Origin: an uncultured Prevotella sp.
GTDB lineage: Bacteria; Bacteroidota; Bacteroidia; Bacteroidales; Bacteroidaceae
Length of the DNA: 6,890 nucleotides
Direction of reading: 5' to 3'
Assembly (NCBI GenBank): GCA_945614335.1
Contig: CALZAP010000074.1
Span: 1 to 6,890 of the forward strand
Part shown: piece after piece, positions 1 to 6,890 of the stretch
How positions within the stretch are numbered: the first letter of the stretch is position 1
Layout of the letters: the number at the start of each line of letters is the position of its first letter
The notes under the pieces: generated by a model
The model's database searches: none
Seen by the model: the letters and a program-made list of their open reading frames with translations, nothing else
What the model was told of the DNA's origin: nothing
Program-made: the position numbers and the translations under genes

Positions 1-1066
1 CTGCGCACAGCAGTTTGGCGAGTCACAGGCCGAAGAGGCAGCACGCATCCTCAACCTCTACAGCCAGTATGCGGGCCGTGTGACGGCAGAGATGCTCGAC
101 GCTTCGACATATAATATCGAGACAGGCGAGTGGCGCCAGGTATGCGACGACTTTACACGCCTCGAAGCCGACGCGCTAAGACAATATGTCTCGCTTCCCG
201 AAAACATGCACGACGCCTACCGCCAGCTGCTGCTCTTCCCCATCCAGGCCCTTGGCAACCTGTATGAGATGTACTACGCGCAGGCCATGAACAAGAAGCT
301 GTACGACGAGGGCAATCCCGAAGCCAACGTATGGGCCGACCGCGTGGAACAGTGTTTCAAGCGCGACTCCATACTCTGCCGTGGCTACAACAAGGACATT
401 GCCGGCGGAAAATGGGACGGGATGATGATACAGAAGCACATAGGATACGTGTCATGGAACGACAACTTCCCCAAGGACATCTGCCCGAAGGTGATGCGTT
501 TCGACAACGCCGAGCAGATGAAGGGCGGATACACGTTCGTGCCCTCTGAAGGATATGTGGCCATGGACGCACAGCACTACCATAGCCTGAAGAATGCCGC
601 CGAGGCACAATGGACAGAGATACCCTACATGGGACGCACAAGGGGTGGCATGTCGCTGCAGCCTTATTCCGCCGACGTCAGCGGAGCCAGCATAGCCTAC
701 CGCTTCCAGGTGCCGGAAGGAGTCGACGAAGTTGACGTACACGTCATCACAGCTTCCACCCTCGCCTTCAAGCGCAAGGAAGGTCACAGATATACAGTGG
801 CATTCGAAGGTGACGAGCCAGTGGAGGTGAACTTCAACGGCGAACTGAACGAGGAGCCGGAGAATGTATACCGCATAATGTATCCTACCGTGGCACGACG
901 CGTGATAGAAAAAACCGTGAAGCTGAAGGTGGGCAAGGCCGGCGAGAAGACTCTCGTGGTAAGTCCGCTCGACCCGGGCGTCGTACTGCAGAAGATTGTG
1001 GTAGACATGGGAGGCTACAAGGAGTCATACCTCTTCGGCAAGGAGTCGGACTGCAAAAGGAAGTAA
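1..1066 (+). CDS. GH115 xylan alpha-1,2-glucuronidase, C-terminal part (5' end outside window)
   Basis: Glycoside hydrolase family 115 enzymes remove (4-O-methyl)glucuronic acid side chains from xylan, usually in the periplasm or at the cell surface. The frame is open from base 2 to the TAA at 1064-1066, giving 354 residues; the ATG at 80 is internal, because the open frame and family-like sequence continue upstream of it. Family members are commonly about 800 or more residues, so less than half is visible and the main catalytic barrel and signal peptide lie to the left. The GKWDGMMIQKHIGYVSW segment (about nt 406-457) matches the family's conserved KW..MM.Q.HIGY..W block at the end of the catalytic region. 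From about nt 549 the GYVAMDAQHY opening, GRTRGGMS and the closing PGVVLQKIVVDMGGY...SYLFGKES match the GH115 C-terminal beta-sandwich domain. It lies 51 bases before the esterase-xylosidase gene on the same strand, fitting a xylan operon. Family assignment is confident from recall of the motifs; substrate detail is inferred. Confidence 0.92.
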   Translation, partial: CAQQFGESQAEEAARILNLYSQYAGRVTAEMLDASTYNIETGEWRQVCDDFTRLEADALRQYVSLPENMHDAYRQLLLFPIQALGNLYEMYYAQAMNKKLYDEGNPEANVWADRVEQCFKRDSILCRGYNKDIAGGKWDGMMIQKHIGYVSWNDNFPKDICPKVMRFDNAEQMKGGYTFVPSEGYVAMDAQHYHSLKNAAEAQWTEIPYMGRTRGGMSLQPYSADVSGASIAYRFQVPEGVDEVDVHVITASTLAFKRKEGHRYTVAFEGDEPVEVNFNGELNEEPENVYRIMYPTVARRVIEKTVKLKVGKAGEKTLVVSPLDPGVVLQKIVVDMGGYKESYLFGKESDCKRK

Positions 1067-1102
1067 TCGAGAACATGTTTGCACTACACTCACAATAATT
1101 AA

Positions 1103-3463
<2,361 letters not shown>

Positions 3464-3477
3464 AATATTATTATTAC
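3464..3477 (+). promoter_or_regulatory. A/T-only-type translation leader between the two GH43 genes, no Shine-Dalgarno
   Basis: The 14 bases AATATTATTATTAC between TGA 3461-3463 and ATG 3478 contain no purine-rich Shine-Dalgarno sequence. Bacteroidota genes are known to initiate mostly from unstructured A/T-rich leaders, and this spacer fits that habit. The very short gap supports co-transcription and perhaps translational coupling with the gene before it. The 51-base gap at 1067-1117 has a similar A-rich end (AATTAAAAAAATACAACTATT in part) and also no convincing -33 TTTG / -7 TAnnTTTG promoter pair. Confidence 0.45.
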
Positions 3478-5472
3478 ATGATTAATAAACTAATGACAGC
3501 CGCACTCGCCATGGTAGCGACGGCGGCTACTGCACAAAACCCTTACCTGCCGCTATGGGAACACCTTCCCGACGGCGAGCCACGTGTGTTTGAAGATCCG
3601 GACAACCCCGGAAAGATGAGAGCTTACATCATTGGATCTCACGACCTTACCTACACCGCCTACTGCGGACCTGACATCCGCATGTGGTCGGCACCGGTGG
3701 AAGACTTGACACAATGGCGCGACGAGGGACCGATCTTCTCCTACTTCGTTAACGGACAGTGGGACACAATGTTTGCCCCAGACCTCGTGGAGACCATCGA
3801 CAAGACTACAGGCAAGAAGACTTACTGGCTTTACCCGCACTCTCGCGGATGGCGCCGCGTGCCAATGGTATGCAAGGGCGACCGCCCCAACGGCCCTTTC
3901 ACTCCCGTAAACCTCAATGCCGACGGTACGGCTTGTGTGGAAGGCTCGCTCATTGACTTCGACCCTTCGGTATTCGTGGAGAATATTACAAACAAGAAAG
4001 ATCCGGACTACGCCAAGGGATTCAGGGCTTACGTGTTCTACGGCTTCCGCCATTCCACCGCCTACGAGCTTGACCAGGACAACATGTACGGCGTGCGTCC
4101 CGGTACGCAGATACACGACTATTTCCTGCCTGCATCGGAGCGATACGGCGTGGTGCGCGACCCCGAGGGAACACAGTATCCGGCCCTCTACAAAGGCCAG
4201 AACCCCGGCGACTTCAACTTCTTCGAGGCGTCGAGCATTCGCCAGGTGGGCAACAAGTATGTAATGGTGTTCTCGGGATATAGCGGTCCGGAATACGGAC
4301 AGGGCTCTACCAACTCCGCCCTGCGCTATGCCTTCGGCGACTCTCCTCTCGGCCCATGGCGCTCGGGCGGCGTGCTCGTTGACTCCCGCGGCATTGTGCC
4401 AAACGAAGACGGCTCACATCTTGTGGGCATGAACGCCGCCCACAACACCCACGGCTCAATACAGGAAATCAACGGCCAGTGGTATGTGTTCTACCATCGT
4501 CCTCCACGCGGCTTCGGCTTTGCCCGTCAGGCCATGGTGGCTCCAATAAAGATTGAATGGGACAAGAAGCCTGTGGCCAAGGGCGGCATGGTGCGCATCA
4601 CCGCCTACGACCCTTACGCCAAGAACAACGAGTGGACGGCGGAGGCTTCTGACGGTATGAAATACACCGGCGCAGAGGTGACCAGCGAGGGCTTCCATAT
4701 CTTCGGTCTGCCACCATACGCGTATTATTCTGCCGGCTATGCCTGCTACATGAGCGACCAGCGCTGGCTGCAGGACAACTTCGACGTGTGGAACAACGGC
4801 ATGACTCTTGCCAACGTGCCTAACGGCGGTGTGGCAGGATTCAAATACTTCGGTTTCGGAGGTCTCGCTCAGGACACAAAGGGCATCAAGGCTTTCTCCG
4901 GCACGCAGAAGGGAGACGGCACACAGATCTTCATCGGAATCGCATCGAAGGGAAAGGGTGCGGCACGCATACGTGTGATGCTCGACGGCCCGTATGACAA
5001 CAGCACATGGAACGGCAAGGAGATTGCTGTGGTGAACGTGGCGGCCAACGCGCCGAAGGAAGTGAGATACTACAACGTGAAAGTGCCTGCCGTGGAAGGT
5101 CTCACAGGAAAGCACGCCATTTACCTTAAGGTGGAAGGCGAGGGCAACGAAGGACTCGTGGACATCTACGGCCTTGGATTTGCCAAGAACGACATACCTG
5201 TAGGCTCTCTCATGCCACCAGTTGTTCCGGAAGTAAAAATCACTGTTGACGGCAAGGAGATAGCAATACCAAAGACTCCGCTATTCTCTACCAACCAGAA
5301 CGGCTACACCGACCTCGGCCACTATCAGACCTACGCTCCACTGAACGACAAGTCTGTGATAAAGGTGAACGTAAAGGGTCCTGTAAAGCATGAGATAAGC
5401 AAGATTGTGGCTGGACGTGCCACCGTAAAATGTACTTATAACGGTAAGGAAAAGATATTCCTTATCAATTAA
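3478..5472 (+). CDS. GH43 family glycosidase (probable arabinofuranosidase/xylosidase) with CBM6-like module
   Basis: A 664-residue exported protein. Residues 1-19 are an Ala-rich signal peptide with a clear ATA-19/Gln20 cleavage site; the mature protein opens with NPYLPLWEHLPDGEP, the characteristic start of one GH43 branch (from memory the group around subfamilies 29-31). Candidate catalytic residues are base Asp32 (PDGEP), pKa-tuning Asp162 (DFDPSVF) and acid Glu250 (FFEASSIRQ). The GIVPNEDGS...NTHGSI and WYVFYHRP blocks complete the five-bladed domain to about residue 380. Residues about 390-570 look like a CBM6-type sandwich (EASDGMKYTGAE, NGGVAGFKYFGF, DIYGLGF). Residues about 573-664 form an additional domain I do not recognise. 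The enzyme would release arabinose or xylose from arabinoxylan fragments in the periplasm. It is only distantly like the GH43 half of the preceding protein, so it is not a recent duplicate. It starts 14 bases after that gene and its stop codon overlaps a terminator. Substrate remains open; arabinan is an alternative. Confidence 0.9.
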   Translation: MINKLMTAALAMVATAATAQNPYLPLWEHLPDGEPRVFEDPDNPGKMRAYIIGSHDLTYTAYCGPDIRMWSAPVEDLTQWRDEGPIFSYFVNGQWDTMFAPDLVETIDKTTGKKTYWLYPHSRGWRRVPMVCKGDRPNGPFTPVNLNADGTACVEGSLIDFDPSVFVENITNKKDPDYAKGFRAYVFYGFRHSTAYELDQDNMYGVRPGTQIHDYFLPASERYGVVRDPEGTQYPALYKGQNPGDFNFFEASSIRQVGNKYVMVFSGYSGPEYGQGSTNSALRYAFGDSPLGPWRSGGVLVDSRGIVPNEDGSHLVGMNAAHNTHGSIQEINGQWYVFYHRPPRGFGFARQAMVAPIKIEWDKKPVAKGGMVRITAYDPYAKNNEWTAEASDGMKYTGAEVTSEGFHIFGLPPYAYYSAGYACYMSDQRWLQDNFDVWNNGMTLANVPNGGVAGFKYFGFGGLAQDTKGIKAFSGTQKGDGTQIFIGIASKGKGAARIRVMLDGPYDNSTWNGKEIAVVNVAANAPKEVRYYNVKVPAVEGLTGKHAIYLKVEGEGNEGLVDIYGLGFAKNDIPVGSLMPPVVPEVKITVDGKEIAIPKTPLFSTNQNGYTDLGHYQTYAPLNDKSVIKVNVKGPVKHEISKIVAGRATVKCTYNGKEKIFLIN

Positions 5473-5513
5473 AAAATAAACCGGTTGACAATGTGTCAAC
5501 CGGTTTATTTTTT
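5471..5513. terminator. Bidirectional intrinsic terminator, perfect 20-bp stem
   Basis: Bases 5471-5490 pair without mismatch to 5494-5513 around the loop ATG (5491-5493). The stem core is AAACCGGTTGACA, flanked by an A-run (5471-5476) and a T-run (5508-5515). Read on either strand this gives a hairpin followed by a U-run, so it can end both the plus-strand xylan operon and the minus-strand pectinesterase gene. It begins within the TAA of the GH43 gene (5470-5472) and ends 3 bases before the other gene's stop at 5517. Confidence 0.92.
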
Positions 5514-5516
5514 TTA

Positions 5517-6890
5517 TTACTTCACTACTTTCACTCCATTGACAATGTTGATGCCCTTCTGAAGACCGGCGAGACGGCGGCCAAGAACATCGTGGATGAC
5601 GGGAGTGCCGTCTTCTGCACCAATGGTAGGGATGCACTTGATGGCTGTTGCGGCAGAGATGTCAACTGGCTCGCCGAAACCGCCACGGGCGTTAGCCTTG
5701 CGTACAGTGCCTGCGGTGTAAGAAGCGATGTCAGAACCCTTTACGATGGCTGCAAACTTGCCATTGTTCTCAACGAGATACATCGACTCGGCGTCAATCT
5801 GTCCAGGCACTACTGTCTCCTGTGCGGCAATGGCAGCCGGATTCCAGTTGGCGAAGAACTTGTCAAGGGCATATTCCTTAGCCTCTTCCTCGGTGAGGAT
5901 GGTCTCCATCTTGTTGTTGCCGGTAGAGTGTGTGAACTCTATCACGTTAGACGCAGGAGTGTTCATGCCGTTGCCCGAGAGGTCAACAGTGTTGTATTCC
6001 TTGTATGAAACAGGAGCTGAGTTCATGCCTTTCACTGTCCAGCGAGTGTCGATAAGCTTACCGCTCTTGATGGTGGTGTTGAGGAATGCAGTCTTGGCAT
6101 CTTTCCATGAGCGACCGAAGTTGAATGTCTTGCTCTCGGTCTCGATTGTACAGCCGTTGAACACATATCCCTTCTGGTCGATTAATGTCTGTGCTGCGGT
6201 GATGGTGCAGTCGCCCGAAGTCTCTGTTGCCGAACGGCTCTTGTTGAGCAGTGTCACACCGTTGAAGTATGCGTTACCGTTACCGCAGATGTAATCTACA
6301 GTACCCTGGATAAGACCACCCTCGAAGTAGTATTCGCCGCTCTTTGAATAGTAAGTATCCTGATAAGAACGCATGTTCACGTTCTTCATGATGGTCTGTG
6401 TACCCTTGTCCTGGAGCACTGGGGCGCGTCCTGTTCCGGCCTTGTAGTAGTCGAGGTCGTTCTGCAGTGTGAGGTCTTGCATATAGAGACCAGTAGACGT
6501 GTTCTGGAAGAGGTCGGCGCTGTTGAGTCCTTCTTTCTTGATGTCGGGAGCGTTCTTGATGATGACGCCGTCAGTTGACTGTCCGATGATGGAGAGGTTG
6601 TTGGCAGAGATAGGGGTGAGCACTGTCTCGCCGAAGTCGTATGTTCCGTTGGGGAGGAAGATCTTGTCGCCTTCCTGTGCCGACTTGATGGCAAGCATAA
6701 GGCTCGACACGTCGCCGGAGGAGATGACGGTGTAGCCTGTTGCCTCGTCCTTGGTCACGAAGTTTTCCACGTTATACACCTCCACACCGTGGATATAAGC
6801 TGGGGATGGGAAATTAATCATGAGGACTGTGGGCTCGTCGCCGTCGTAGGTGAACGAAACGGTACCACCGTCAGCCTCAGCCTTGCCCTG
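5517..6890 (-). CDS. CE8 pectin methylesterase, C-terminal part (5' end outside window)
   Basis: Carbohydrate esterase family 8 enzymes hydrolyse methyl esters of homogalacturonan, preparing pectin for lyases and polygalacturonases. The minus-strand frame is open to the right edge, giving 457 visible residues; the Met at 6819-6821 is internal, since upstream codons continue a sandwich-like segment (GGTVSFTYDGDEPTV). Numbering from that Met, the right-handed beta-helix runs from about residue 25 to 330. Family residues are present: Gln137 in APVLQDKG and Gln154 in SYQDTYY (likely oxyanion hole), acid/base Asp155, nucleophile Asp176 in GTVDYICG (codon 6294-6296) and Arg237 in FGRSWK (codon 6111-6113). 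The last 25 or so residues, IHDVLGRRLAGLQKGINIVN..., match a short tail common on Prevotella secreted proteins and reminiscent of type IX secretion sorting domains. It converges on the xylan operon, so it belongs to a separate transcription unit. CE8 assignment is firm; the export route is inferred. Confidence 0.93.
   Translation of the reverse strand, partial: QGKAEADGGTVSFTYDGDEPTVLMINFPSPAYIHGVEVYNVENFVTKDEATGYTVISSGDVSSLMLAIKSAQEGDKIFLPNGTYDFGETVLTPISANNLSIIGQSTDGVIIKNAPDIKKEGLNSADLFQNTSTGLYMQDLTLQNDLDYYKAGTGRAPVLQDKGTQTIMKNVNMRSYQDTYYSKSGEYYFEGGLIQGTVDYICGNGNAYFNGVTLLNKSRSATETSGDCTITAAQTLIDQKGYVFNGCTIETESKTFNFGRSWKDAKTAFLNTTIKSGKLIDTRWTVKGMNSAPVSYKEYNTVDLSGNGMNTPASNVIEFTHSTGNNKMETILTEEEAKEYALDKFFANWNPAAIAAQETVVPGQIDAESMYLVENNGKFAAIVKGSDIASYTAGTVRKANARGGFGEPVDISAATAIKCIPTIGAEDGTPVIHDVLGRRLAGLQKGINIVNGVKVVK

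Noticed and set aside
80..82. ATG at 80 as the start of the GH115 gene
   Set aside because: The frame is open to the window edge and the residual length would lack the catalytic barrel; it is an internal Met.
4456..5115. 219-codon open frame on the minus strand (and a 187-codon one at 3553-4116)
   Set aside because: Both are antisense to the GH43 gene, have shadow-type composition and no motif. The plus-strand frame is clearly the real gene.
5493..6294. Plus-strand open frames of 171 and 188 codons (5493-6008, 5728-6294)
   Set aside because: They are antisense to the CE8 gene, whose catalytic Asp, Gln and Arg motifs are intact. The first would also start inside the terminator loop ATG.
6819..6821. 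ATG (minus strand) at 6821 as the start of the pectinesterase
   Set aside because: Codons upstream stay open to 6890 with protein-like sequence, and no signal peptide follows this Met although the protein should be exported.

Overview
The window is a stretch of chromosome from a Bacteroidota gut or rumen bacterium, most likely Prevotella or a close relative. Four signs support this. Plant cell-wall enzymes are densely packed. Coding DNA is GC-balanced, while the short gaps are very A/T-rich and carry no Shine-Dalgarno sequence. The CE6 and GH43 sequences look like Bacteroidota versions. The last gene ends in a GRRL...KGINIVNGVKVVK-type tail that is common on Prevotella secreted proteins. This assignment is inference from sequence style; no marker gene is present.

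Left part (1-5472, plus strand): three genes read in one direction with gaps of 51 and 14 bases, so probably one operon whose promoter lies upstream of the window. In order they are the C-terminal 354 residues of a GH115 xylan alpha-glucuronidase, a two-enzyme fusion of a CE6-type acetyl esterase with a GH43 beta-xylosidase/arabinofuranosidase, and a second, different GH43 enzyme with a CBM6-like module and an extra C-terminal domain. Together they would strip the side groups of glucurono-arabinoxylan: methylglucuronic acid (GH115), acetyl (CE6) and arabinose/xylose (GH43s). This looks like part of a xylan polysaccharide-utilisation locus. No SusC/SusD pair, GH10 xylanase or sensor-regulator is inside the window.

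Middle (5471-5513): a perfect 20-bp hairpin with a 3-base loop, A-run on one side and T-run on the other. It fits a two-way intrinsic terminator shared by two converging transcription units, and it starts inside the stop codon of the second GH43 gene.

Right part (5517-6890, minus strand): the C-terminal 457 residues of a CE8 pectin methylesterase, pointing toward the xylan operon. Its start lies beyond the right edge; the apparent ATG at 6821 is an internal methionine. It is a separate transcription unit aimed at pectin.

There are no RNA genes, mobile elements, CRISPR arrays or gene-free stretches over 300 bases. I do not see a wholly new system here. The most notable items are the CE6-GH43 fusion with an altered conserved block, the uncharacterised tail of the second GH43 protein, the compact bidirectional terminator, and the different C-terminal tails of the pectin and xylan enzymes.
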